A stretch of DNA of 16,120 bases from Actinomycetales bacterium Ga0077552 (GCA_001464255.1 LNFD01000200.1:1-16120); one strand, 5' to 3'. Shown: positions 5,890-11,992, counted from the stretch's first letter. Made by a program: numbers and translations. Notes: generated by a model from the sequence alone, not told the origin.

Positions 5890-7122
5890 GTGCCCGCATC
5901 GAGCGATCGTCTTCTCCACCGCGACGTGCTCGACGCTGTCGCCGCATCGCTCGACTCGACCCTCATCGACGCCCAGGCCCTGCAGGTCGAGCCCACGGGC
6001 AACGGCTTCACGCACGGGTACCGCGTGAGTCTGCGCGACGCGGCGGGCGCGACGGCCGACCACACGGTCTTCGTCGAGACCTCGCCGCCCGAGGCCACCC
6101 GCCCCGGGGTGCTCGCGCTCAGCAACCCCGGAACGGGCGAGCGCGTCGACGTCTGGGTGTACCCGGCCGACCCCGCCCTGCCCGCCCTGCGCACGGCGGT
6201 CTACGCCGAGGCGGCCGGTGTCGTGCTCGCGCGGCTCGGCCTGCCGGTCGACTCGCTGCGCGTGAGCCTCGCCGCCTACCGGCCGGGCAAGCGCGCGGTC
6301 GTGCGGGTCGACACCGGCAGCACGGCGTACTTCCTCAAGGTCGTGCGCCCCCCGGCCGCCGAGCCCCTCCAGGCCCGGCACTCGCTCTGGCGCGAGGCGG
6401 GCGTGCCCGTGCCGGCCGTGCTCGGCTGGAGCGAGGAGGGGCTCGTCGCCCTCGAGGCGCTCGCGGGCTCCGAGCTCATCGCGGTGCTCGACCGCATCCC
6501 CGACCCGGATGCCCTGCTCGACGAGATCGAGGCCCTCGTCTCCTCGATCGCGCGCGTCCCCTCTGTCTCGGCGGCCCGGGCATCCCTCGTGCGCCGGGTC
6601 GACTGGTACGAGGAGCGCCTGATCGAGCAGCTGCCGGCGAACGACGGCCTCATCGAGCGCACGGCGCGCACGATCGCGAAGCGCTTCGCGGCCGGGGGCA
6701 CCCCGCCGCCCTCGCGCACCGTGCACGGCGACCTGCACCTGGCCCAGCTGCTCGTCGACCCTGCCGCGCCCGCGCGCATCACGGGCGTGCTCGACATCGA
6801 CACCTCGGGCTGGGGAGACCCCGCCGACGATGCCGCGGCGCTCTACGCGCACCTCATCGCGACCGTGGTGCACGACGGGGGCAGCCGGGCAACGGTGCGG
6901 GCCCGGCGGTCGTCGGTGCTCGCCGACGGCTGGCGCCGACGCTGGTTCCGCTCGGGCGAGAGCGGCTTCGTCGACCGCGCCCACGCGATCGCGGCGACGC
7001 AGCTGCTCGGGCACGCGCTCTCGCGCTCCGCCGCCGGTTCGGCCGGTGCCACGGAGCTGATCGAGCGCGCCCACCGCGTCGTCAATGCGGATGAGAGGCC
7101 TCTCACCACGTCCTCCTGGTGA
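5890..7122 (+). CDS. Aminoglycoside-phosphotransferase/maltokinase-fold kinase
   Basis: A 410-residue cytoplasmic protein whose C-terminal two-thirds has the APH/choline-kinase fold. Visible are Y-F-L-K with the ATP-contacting Lys150, the catalytic loop H-G-D-L-H-L-A-Q-L-L at 279-288, and the metal-binding segment L-D-I-D-T-S-G-W-G-D-P at 301-311. The loop has Gln where most APH enzymes have Asn; bacterial maltokinases also carry Gln there, and together with an N-terminal domain of about 130 residues this makes a sugar kinase plausible, an antibiotic kinase unlikely. Substrate is not settled. The start GTG 5890 is chosen for the -10-like CAGAAT 6 nt upstream; the frame stays open far upstream but without coding character. 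Its last 33 bases contain an operator palindrome for the next gene. Confidence 0.82.
   Translation: MPASSDRLLHRDVLDAVAASLDSTLIDAQALQVEPTGNGFTHGYRVSLRDAAGATADHTVFVETSPPEATRPGVLALSNPGTGERVDVWVYPADPALPALRTAVYAEAAGVVLARLGLPVDSLRVSLAAYRPGKRAVVRVDTGSTAYFLKVVRPPAAEPLQARHSLWREAGVPVPAVLGWSEEGLVALEALAGSELIAVLDRIPDPDALLDEIEALVSSIARVPSVSAARASLVRRVDWYEERLIEQLPANDGLIERTARTIAKRFAAGGTPPPSRTVHGDLHLAQLLVDPAAPARITGVLDIDTSGWGDPADDAAALYAHLIATVVHDGGSRATVRARRSSVLADGWRRRWFRSGESGFVDRAHAIAATQLLGHALSRSAAGSAGATELIERAHRVVNADERPLTTSSW
7090..7107. promoter_or_regulatory. Regulon operator A (GATGAGANNNNTCTCAYC)
   Basis: GATGAGAGGCCTCTCACC, a near-perfect palindrome lying inside the 3' end of the phosphotransferase gene, 84 nt before the first Ser/Pro-rich gene. 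The same 18-bp pattern occurs at 7716-7733 and 10393-10410. Downstream, an extra TCTCA (7123-7127) and GAGAGTGGC (7139-7147) match operator B's promoter at the same distances. Confidence 0.72.
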
Positions 7123-7191
7123 TCTCATGCCTGCGGGCGAGAGTGGCTCCATCGACGCAGGCCGCCTGGTCTGCTCAGGAGGAGGATCATC

Positions 7192-7644
7192 ATGGACAGC
7201 AAGAACTGGATCGCCGTCGGAGCCGCATCCGCGCTCAGCCTCGGCGTCATCGCGGGCGGGGCGGCGAGCGTCGCCAACGCCATGCCGCTCATCGAGAACG
7301 CCACCGGGCTCTCGGTTCCCGGCATCGGCGCGGTGACCGACGGCGGGAAGGGCGCCGACCTCGACTTCCGCGTCTCGAGCGACAGCATCGTCTCGCCCGC
7401 CTCCACGGCCTCGCCCGTGACGCCCTCGCCGGCGTCGGCGGAGACCGCCGCCTCGCCCGTGTCGGTCGCGAGCGTCGCCTCGCCGATCAGCCCGGTCTCG
7501 CCGCTGAGCCCCGTCTCGCCGATCAGCCCGGCGTCGCCGATCAGCCCCGTGTCGCCGATCACCCCGGCTTCGCCGCTGAGCCCCGCCTCGGTCGACAGCC
7601 CCGCCTCGCCCGCGAGCATCGACTCGGACGACAGCGACGACTGA
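7192..7644 (+). CDS. Exported Ser/Pro-repeat protein, paralogue 1 (unknown function)
   Basis: A 150-residue protein I cannot assign to a family. Residues 1-30 look like a signal peptide (D-S-K-N-W-I-A-V, hydrophobic core) with a type I cleavage motif A-N-A before Met31. After a short globular-looking stretch, residues 97-138 are seven six-residue units of the form S-P-(I/L)-S-P-(V/A), the last diverged. It ends D-S-D-D-S-D-D. The repeats would be an extended linker reaching through the wall; the acidic tail could bind cations or a basic partner (inference). No LPXTG, no second membrane segment. Ribosome binding site AGGAGGAGG at 7177-7185 is very strong. It shares the N-terminal plan, V-A-N-A-M-P-L junction and acidic end with the next gene. 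Operator A upstream suggests control by the adjacent two-component system. Confidence 0.82.
   Translation: MDSKNWIAVGAASALSLGVIAGGAASVANAMPLIENATGLSVPGIGAVTDGGKGADLDFRVSSDSIVSPASTASPVTPSPASAETAASPVSVASVASPISPVSPLSPVSPISPASPISPVSPITPASPLSPASVDSPASPASIDSDDSDD
7480..7605 (+). repeat. 18-nt tandem repeats coding for S-P-x-S-P-x
   Basis: Seven in-frame 18-nt units, each a variant of TCGCCGATCAGCCCCGTC; the first six are close, the seventh diverged. Unit boundaries are 7480, 7498, 7516, 7534, 7552, 7570 and 7588. Length variation by whole units would keep the frame and only change linker length. Confidence 0.85.
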
Positions 7645-7707
7645 CGACTCGTCGCCCGGCGCTCCTGCGCCCCCGGTGAATGGCGTCGTTCGGGAGCCGT
7701 TCGCCCG

Positions 7708-7741
7708 CAGCCCTCGATGAGAGATCTCTCATCGGGGGCTG
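7708..7741. promoter_or_regulatory. Regulon operator B inside a 34-bp inverted repeat
   Basis: The core 7716-7733 is GATGAGAGATCTCTCATC, a fully symmetric version of the operator pattern, 90 nt before paralogue 2. Symmetry continues outward to 7708/7741 with one T/G mismatch at 7714/7735, which as RNA is a U-G pair. The element could thus also fold as a strong hairpin and end transcription of paralogue 1, 63 nt after its stop. TCTCA recurs at 7749-7753 and GAGAAT, a possible -10, lies at 7765-7770. Confidence 0.75.
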
Positions 7742-7823
7742 TCGCGCTTCTCACGCTCGGCCGCGAGAATAGCGGAGCACGACGACACCCGATCGCGCAT
7801 CCCGATCACCCGAGGAGGGCCTC

Positions 7824-8168
7824 ATGGCCGCAGCGAAGCACTGGATCGCCGTCTCGGCGATCTCGGCGCTCGGGGTCGGGCTGCTCGCCTCAGGCGCCAT
7901 CGGCGTCGCGAACGCCATGCCGCTCGTCGACTCGACGACGACCGCCGAGGTGCCGCCCATCTCCACCCTGCCGGGCGACGTGAAGGGGAGCGCCGATTCC
8001 GGTGACGTGTCCTTCCCCGTTCCTTCGAGCTCGCCGGAGCCCGCGTCGGTGCCCACGGTCGAGCCGGCGCCCCCGGTCGCGCCCCAGCCGGTCGCTCCGG
8101 CGCCGCCGACCGTGGCGGGCGATTCGCCCGTGAGCCTCGCGAGCCCCGTGAGCGTCGACGACGACTGA
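7824..8168 (+). CDS. Exported Pro-rich acidic-tail protein, paralogue 2 (unknown function)
   Basis: A 114-residue homologue of the preceding gene. The N termini align as (K/N/H)-W-I-A-V...V-A-N-A-M-P-L, giving a signal peptide of 31 residues with cleavage after A-N-A. The body is Pro/Val/Ala rich (residues about 67-100, P-V-P-S-S-S-P-E-P-A...) without the regular six-residue repeat, then S-P-V-S-L-A-S-P-V-S-V and a terminal D-D-D. So signal peptide, Pro-rich spacer, S-P-V-S motif and acidic tail are common to both proteins. Ribosome binding site GAGGAGGG at 7812-7819. It lies downstream of operator B and converges with the response regulator gene 15 nt away. Function unknown; coregulation with paralogue 1 is inferred from the promoters. 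Confidence 0.82.
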   Translation: MAAAKHWIAVSAISALGVGLLASGAIGVANAMPLVDSTTTAEVPPISTLPGDVKGSADSGDVSFPVPSSSPEPASVPTVEPAPPVAPQPVAPAPPTVAGDSPVSLASPVSVDDD

Positions 8169-8183
8169 TCGCGCCGCGCCCGG

Positions 8184-8846
8184 TCAGACCAGCCGGTAGC
8201 CCATGCCGCGCACCGTCTCGATGTGCTCGGCCCCGATCTTGCCGCGCAGGTACCGCACGTACACGTCGACGACGTTCGAGCCAGGGTCGAAGTCGAAGCC
8301 CCACACGCGGCTCAGCAGCTGCTCGCGCGAGAGCACCTGCTCGGGGTGCCGCAAGAACTGCTCGGCGAGCGCGAACTCGCGCGCCGAGAGGTCCATCGAC
8401 CGCTCGCCGACCGACACGCGCCGGGTCTTGAGGTCGAGGGTGACCTCGCCGTGGCGCAGCGCGGTCTCGACGGCGGTCTGCTGCCCCGATTCGCGAAGCC
8501 GCAGCCGGATGCGCGCCACGAGCTCGTCGAACTTGAAGGGCTTCGGCAGGTAGTCGTTGGCCCCGCCGTCGAGGCCCGCGACGGTGTCGTCGACGCTCGT
8601 GCGCGCCGTCAGCATGATGATGGGCATGGTCTCGCCGCTCGCCCGCAGGCGGTCGAGCACCGCGAAGCCGTCGATGCCCGGCAGCCCGACGTCGAGCAGC
8701 ACGAGGTCGAACGACCCCGTGGCGACGTAGTCGAGGGCGTCGAGGCCGTTCGCGACCACGGTCGGCGTGTAGCCCGCGGCGGCGAGGCCCTTCTCGATGA
8801 ACGAGGAGATGCGCTTCTCGTCCTCGACGATCAGGATGCTGGTCAC
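8184..8846 (-). CDS. OmpR/PhoB-family response regulator
   Basis: A 220-residue two-domain response regulator. The receiver domain (about 1-120) has the acidic pair E8-D9, phosphoacceptor Asp52 in L-L-D-V-G-L-P-G, T80 in L-T-A-R, and Lys102 in L-P-K-P-F. The C-terminal winged-helix DNA-binding domain (about 127-220) has L-S-A-R-E-F-A-L at its first helix, S-R-E-Q-L-L-S-R-V-W and the recognition helix region S-N-V-V-D-V-Y-V-R-Y-L-R, ending V-R-G-M-G-Y-R-L-V. All key residues are present. Its ATG overlaps the kinase stop by 4 nt (ATGA), so it is translationally coupled to the kinase and transcribed from the kinase promoter. The repeated palindrome at 7090, 7716 and 10393 is its likely binding site (inference). 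Confidence 0.95.
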   Translation of the reverse strand: MTSILIVEDEKRISSFIEKGLAAAGYTPTVVANGLDALDYVATGSFDLVLLDVGLPGIDGFAVLDRLRASGETMPIIMLTARTSVDDTVAGLDGGANDYLPKPFKFDELVARIRLRLRESGQQTAVETALRHGEVTLDLKTRRVSVGERSMDLSAREFALAEQFLRHPEQVLSREQLLSRVWGFDFDPGSNVVDVYVRYLRGKIGAEHIETVRGMGYRLV

Positions 8847-10354
8847 TCGCCCCTCCTGGGGTTCTCGGTGTCGGTCGGGGCCTCGTCGAAGCCCGCGGCG
8901 GGGGGCGGGGGGGCCGCCCCGGTGTCGAGGGTGGGCACGACGATGCCGAACCGCGCCCCCTCCGACGAGCTGTCGAGGCTCACGTAGCCGCCGTGGGCGC
9001 GGGCGATCGCGGCGACGATCGGCAGCCCGAGCCCGGAGCCGGCGATGCCGCGCCCGGTGTCGGCGCGGCCGAACCGCTCGAAGATGCGCTTCTCGGCCCC
9101 GAGCGGGATGCCCGGCCCCGCATCGGAGACCCAGAACTCGACCGTGCCCGCGTAGGCGGTGCTGCCCACGCGCACCGTCGACCCCGCGGGCGAGTACTTC
9201 GCGGCGTTGTCGGCGAGCTGCAGCCAGGCCTGGGTGAGGCGCGAGGGCGACAGCGGCGCGACCGCGTCGGCGGTCTCCTCGAGCACCCAGTCGTGCCCGG
9301 GGATCGCCTGCATCTTGCTGAACACGAGCGCCGTCAGATCGGCGACATCCGTGGGCTCCGCCAGCACCGCCTGGCGCTCGACACGAGCGAGCACATCGAT
9401 GTCGGTGACGAGCTCGGCCATGCGATCGAGCTCGTCGATGGCGATATCGCGCACGGCCCGCACGTCGTCGGGCTTCGTCGCATCGAGCAGCTCGAGGTGC
9501 CCGCGCACGATCGTGATCGGCGTCTTGAGCTCGTGGCGCACATCGTCGAGCAGCTGCCGCTGGCTCGTGAGCGCCTCGTCGATGCGGTCGAGCATGGCGT
9601 TGACGGTCTCGGTGAGCGCCGAGACGTCGTCGTGGCCGTTGACGGGGATGCGCTCGCTGACATCAGCGGCGGTGATGCGCGAGGCCGTCTCGGAGAGCGT
9701 GCGGATCGGGGCGAGCAGGCGCCCCGCGACGAACCAGCCGATGACGCCGATCGCCGCGAGCGAGAGCAGGGCGAGGCCGGCGTAGGTGAGGAAGGCCCCG
9801 CCGACCTCGTCGACCGCGCGCTGTGCGTCCACGGCCGTGACGAAGACCCCGAGCTGCTCGTCGCCGTCGATGCGGACGGGGACGCTCACGTAGCGGAGCG
9901 TTCCCACGCTCGTGATGGCCGTGCCGAGCGTGACCTCGCCCGCGGCCGCCTCCTGCCAGGCACGGGCGATGAACTCTGGGTCGTCCTGCAGTTCGAACGC
10001 GGTCTCGACGAACGGGAGCCAGCGAACCTCGCCGTCGATGATGCCGACGCTGCTCTCGTGCCGGCCGGGCACGAGCCGCTGCAGGATGTCGCTCAGCGCC
10101 TCGACGGCGGTCGTCGGCAGCGCCGCCGCCTCGGGGGCGTTCTCGTCGGAGTTTGACGTCGATGCACCGGTGACGATGCCGCGCGCAGCCTCGACCGAGG
10201 CGAGCAGCTCGGTGTCGAGCCCCTCGAGGACGCGGTCTCGCTGCACGAGGTAGGCGGTGAAGCCCGACACCGTCATGCCGAGCGCGGTCACGATGAGGAT
10301 GACCGCGAGGATGCGCGACCGCACCGAGAAGCGGGGGAGCGGGCTGCGCGGCAT
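8843..10354 (-). CDS. Membrane sensor histidine kinase
   Basis: A 503-residue orthodox kinase. Helix 1 spans about 14-38, an extracytoplasmic sensor region about 39-188 (no recognised fold), helix 2 about 189-212, HAMP about 209-262. The HisKA box has phosphoacceptor His274 in R-H-E-L-K-T-P, and the ATPase domain shows the N box D-N-A-A-K-Y-S with Asn383, D-A-G-P-G-I-P at 411-417 and the G-x-G-L-G-L-P loop at 439-445. The tail is Pro-rich (A-P-P-P-P-A-A). The gene order is kinase then regulator, with an ATGA overlap. GATAAT ends 6 nt before the ATG, with no purine-rich SD except a G6 run, so the mRNA may be leaderless. Operator C lies 39 nt upstream, implying autoregulation. Signal unknown. 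Confidence 0.95.
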   Translation of the reverse strand: MPRSPLPRFSVRSRILAVILIVTALGMTVSGFTAYLVQRDRVLEGLDTELLASVEAARGIVTGASTSNSDENAPEAAALPTTAVEALSDILQRLVPGRHESSVGIIDGEVRWLPFVETAFELQDDPEFIARAWQEAAAGEVTLGTAITSVGTLRYVSVPVRIDGDEQLGVFVTAVDAQRAVDEVGGAFLTYAGLALLSLAAIGVIGWFVAGRLLAPIRTLSETASRITAADVSERIPVNGHDDVSALTETVNAMLDRIDEALTSQRQLLDDVRHELKTPITIVRGHLELLDATKPDDVRAVRDIAIDELDRMAELVTDIDVLARVERQAVLAEPTDVADLTALVFSKMQAIPGHDWVLEETADAVAPLSPSRLTQAWLQLADNAAKYSPAGSTVRVGSTAYAGTVEFWVSDAGPGIPLGAEKRIFERFGRADTGRGIAGSGLGLPIVAAIARAHGGYVSLDSSSEGARFGIVVPTLDTGAAPPPPAAGFDEAPTDTENPRRGE

Positions 10355-10360
10355 CCCCCC

Positions 10361-10366
10361 ATTATC
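10361..10366 (-). promoter_or_regulatory. -10 element of the kinase-regulator operon
   Basis: Minus-strand GATAAT, one base off TATAAT, followed by six G and then the ATG at 10354. This predicts transcription starting at or near the start codon. It sits 27 to 32 nt downstream of operator C. Confidence 0.6.
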
Positions 10367-10392
10367 GGCGGGGCGTCGGCGCCGAATGCCCA

Positions 10393-10410
10393 GATGAGAA
10401 CACTCTCACC
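10393..10410. promoter_or_regulatory. Regulon operator C before the kinase gene
   Basis: GATGAGAACACTCTCACC is the third copy of the pattern seen at 7090-7107 and 7716-7733; positions 1-7 are identical in all three and positions 12-18 differ only C/T. It overlaps the stop codon of the upstream gene and lies 39-56 nt before the kinase ATG. Unlike sites A and B it has no second TCTCA downstream and its -10 is 5 nt closer. Confidence 0.7.
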
Positions 10411-10846
10411 GCTGGCCGGCCCAGTCGCGCGCGAGGGCGCGCAGGTCGACCACCTCGGCGGGCTCGATCGTGAGAGCACCGTCGTGCTCGCGCACGACGC
10501 CCGTGACGAGCAGGAAGCGCGTGGCGAGCGCCGCCCGCAGCGAGCGCGGCGCCCGGGCCGCGAGCACGAGCGGCAGCACGGCCGTGCCGTCGTCGAGCAG
10601 GGCGTCGCCCGCGAGCATCGCCTCGGGCGGTCGGCGCTCGCCACCGACGCGCACGGTGCGCCCGGCGCTGCGCGCATCGAGGTCGCCGAGGGCGACGGCC
10701 TCGGCGGCGGCGAGCAGCGCGTCGAAGGCGCGCATCGCCTCGCCCGCGCGGGGTCGCGGCGGACGCGCCGGTTCGGGGATGTCGTCACCGTCGACGAACA
10801 GCACGGGATGCTCGGGGCCGGCGCGCCGCGAGAGCCGTCGGGCCAT
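10406..10846 (-). CDS. LexA-controlled small protein, possibly OB-fold (unknown function)
   Basis: A 146-residue protein without a clear family. The region from about 62 (A-G-R-T-V-R-V-G-G) to 137 (V-V-D-L) has the alternating strand pattern of an OB fold; L-L-D-D-G-T-A-V-L-P-L followed by R-F-L-L-V-T-G-V-V-R-E-H-D-G-A-L-T resembles the C-terminal OB domain of DnaE2-type polymerases, though this is a weak by-eye match. The N terminus is basic, then D-G-D-D-I and a Pro/Arg stretch. ATG 10844-10846 has GGGAGG 7-8 nt upstream. A perfect SOS box with an overlapping promoter precedes it, so it is probably induced by DNA damage. A role in repair or mutagenesis is inferred from that alone. The kinase gene follows after 51 nt and could receive read-through. 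Confidence 0.7.
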   Translation of the reverse strand: MARRLSRRAGPEHPVLFVDGDDIPEPARPPRPRAGEAMRAFDALLAAAEAVALGDLDARSAGRTVRVGGERRPPEAMLAGDALLDDGTAVLPLVLAARAPRSLRAALATRFLLVTGVVREHDGALTIEPAEVVDLRALARDWAGQR

Positions 10847-10884
10847 GCCGTACCTCCCGCGCCTCCGCGTGCTCGAACGCCGAG

Positions 10885-10906
10885 AGTCTATCGAACAGAT
10901 GTTCGA
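10885..10906 (-). promoter_or_regulatory. SOS (LexA) box and -10 of the small-protein promoter
   Basis: TCGAACAGATGTTCGA at 10891-10906 is an exact match to the actinobacterial LexA site TCGAAC-N4-GTTCGA; one more base pair (A/T) extends it on each side. Immediately downstream on the minus strand is TAGACT (10890-10885), a TANNNT -10, so LexA would sit in the -35/-10 spacer. The box is 45 nt before the 146-residue gene and just after the stop of the App1-like gene. Confidence 0.85.
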
Positions 10907-10918
10907 TCGTCGGGCGCG

Positions 10919-11983
10919 CTAGCCTTCCTCGGCGGGATCGCTCAGCAGCCCCACCTCGGCGAGCTGCTCGGCGAGCCCGGCGCCGTCGGGCGCCCACACC
11001 CAGGGGATGCCGCTCGTCGGCTGCCCGTCGTCGTCGAGGTGGCTGCGGCCGCCGGCGAGCACGGCCTCGGGCGTCGAGAGCTGGCGGATGGCGACCGCGG
11101 CGACGTTGTCGGGATGCTCGGTCGAGAACTCGCGGTACAGCGACTCGTCGTGCTGGCCGTCGTCGCCGATGAGCACCCAGCGGATCGAGGGGAACTCGCG
11201 GGCGAGCCGCGCGAGGCTCGCGCGCTTGTGCTCCTGACCGCTGCGGAAGAGCCGATCGTGCGTCGGCCCCCAGTCGGTGAGCAGCATCGTGCCCGCGGGG
11301 TACAAATGGCGGCTCATGAAGCGGTCGAGAGTGGGGGCCACGTTCCACGCGCCCGTCGACAGGTAGATGACGGGCGACCCCTCGTGCTCGCGCGTGAGGC
11401 GCTCGAGCAGGACGGCCATGCCCGGCACCGGGCGGCGCGCGTGCTCGTCGAGCACGAAGGTGTTCCAGGCGGCGAGGAAGGGCCGGGGGAGCGCCGTGAC
11501 CATGACCGTGTCGTCGATGTCGCTGACGATGCCGAGCTGGGCATCCGGATCGACGACGAAGATGCGCGCCGTGACGGGTGCCGAGCCCTCGGCCTGCAGC
11601 GTGATGGTGCGCAGGCCGGGCTCGAGGGCCACGGCGAGGTCGACGTCGACCACGCCGCCGCGGTCAGCGTTCACGACGAACCGCTGGCCGTCGGCGGTGA
11701 TCGTCACCGGGCAGTCGGCGACGGGGATGCTCACGAAGCTGCGCCAGCCACGGATGGTCTCGGGCGTGCGGCGCGTCGCGTCGGGCCGCACGAGCAGCAC
11801 GCGGCACAGCACGCGGATCCAGCCGTTGCCCCCGTACCCGCTGTAGGGGATGACCACGGGCTCGAGCCCGCGCTTCCGACCCTGCCGCTCGCGCATGCGG
11901 TGGAAGCGGTCTTCGAGGGCGACGGCCCGTCGTGCCCATGGGGCTCGCGGCCCCGGATCGGGGGCGTCAGTCTCGGCCGGCAC
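10919..11983 (-). CDS. App1/DUF2183-family phosphatase-like protein
   Basis: A 354-residue protein with an N-terminal beta-rich region (about 40-145) and a C-terminal HAD-type catalytic domain of the App1 family. HAD motifs are all present: S-D-I-D-D-T-V with Asp155 and Asp157, L-S-T-G at 208-211, Lys253 in E-H-K-R, and G-D-D-G-Q-H-D at 273-279. Yeast App1 is a magnesium-dependent phosphatidate phosphatase; bacterial members are widespread but their substrate is not established. No signal peptide or membrane helix, so it is probably cytoplasmic or membrane-associated. The start is GTG 11981-11983; no ribosome binding site, and CACACT lies 6 nt upstream, compatible with a leaderless transcript. 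An 11-bp inverted repeat overlaps that -10. The TetR gene is divergent 198 nt away. Confidence 0.88.
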   Translation of the reverse strand: MPAETDAPDPGPRAPWARRAVALEDRFHRMRERQGRKRGLEPVVIPYSGYGGNGWIRVLCRVLLVRPDATRRTPETIRGWRSFVSIPVADCPVTITADGQRFVVNADRGGVVDVDLAVALEPGLRTITLQAEGSAPVTARIFVVDPDAQLGIVSDIDDTVMVTALPRPFLAAWNTFVLDEHARRPVPGMAVLLERLTREHEGSPVIYLSTGAWNVAPTLDRFMSRHLYPAGTMLLTDWGPTHDRLFRSGQEHKRASLARLAREFPSIRWVLIGDDGQHDESLYREFSTEHPDNVAAVAIRQLSTPEAVLAGGRSHLDDDGQPTSGIPWVWAPDGAGLAEQLAEVGLLSDPAEEG

Positions 11984-11992
11984 CTGCCCAGT

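Noticed and set aside
5890..7122. Aminoglycoside resistance gene
   Set aside because: Fold motifs fit, but the Gln in the catalytic loop, the large N-terminal domain and the housekeeping-like context do not support an antibiotic kinase.
7480..7605. Regular short repeats as a possible CRISPR array
   Set aside because: Units are 18 nt, abut without spacers, stay in frame and encode a Ser-Pro repeat of a protein with a signal peptide and a strong ribosome binding site.
8843..10354. Assignment of the kinase-regulator pair to a named system such as MtrAB, MprAB or PhoPR
   Set aside because: The catalytic domains are generic, the sensor region is not recognisable, and neighbours differ from those systems; naming would be guesswork.
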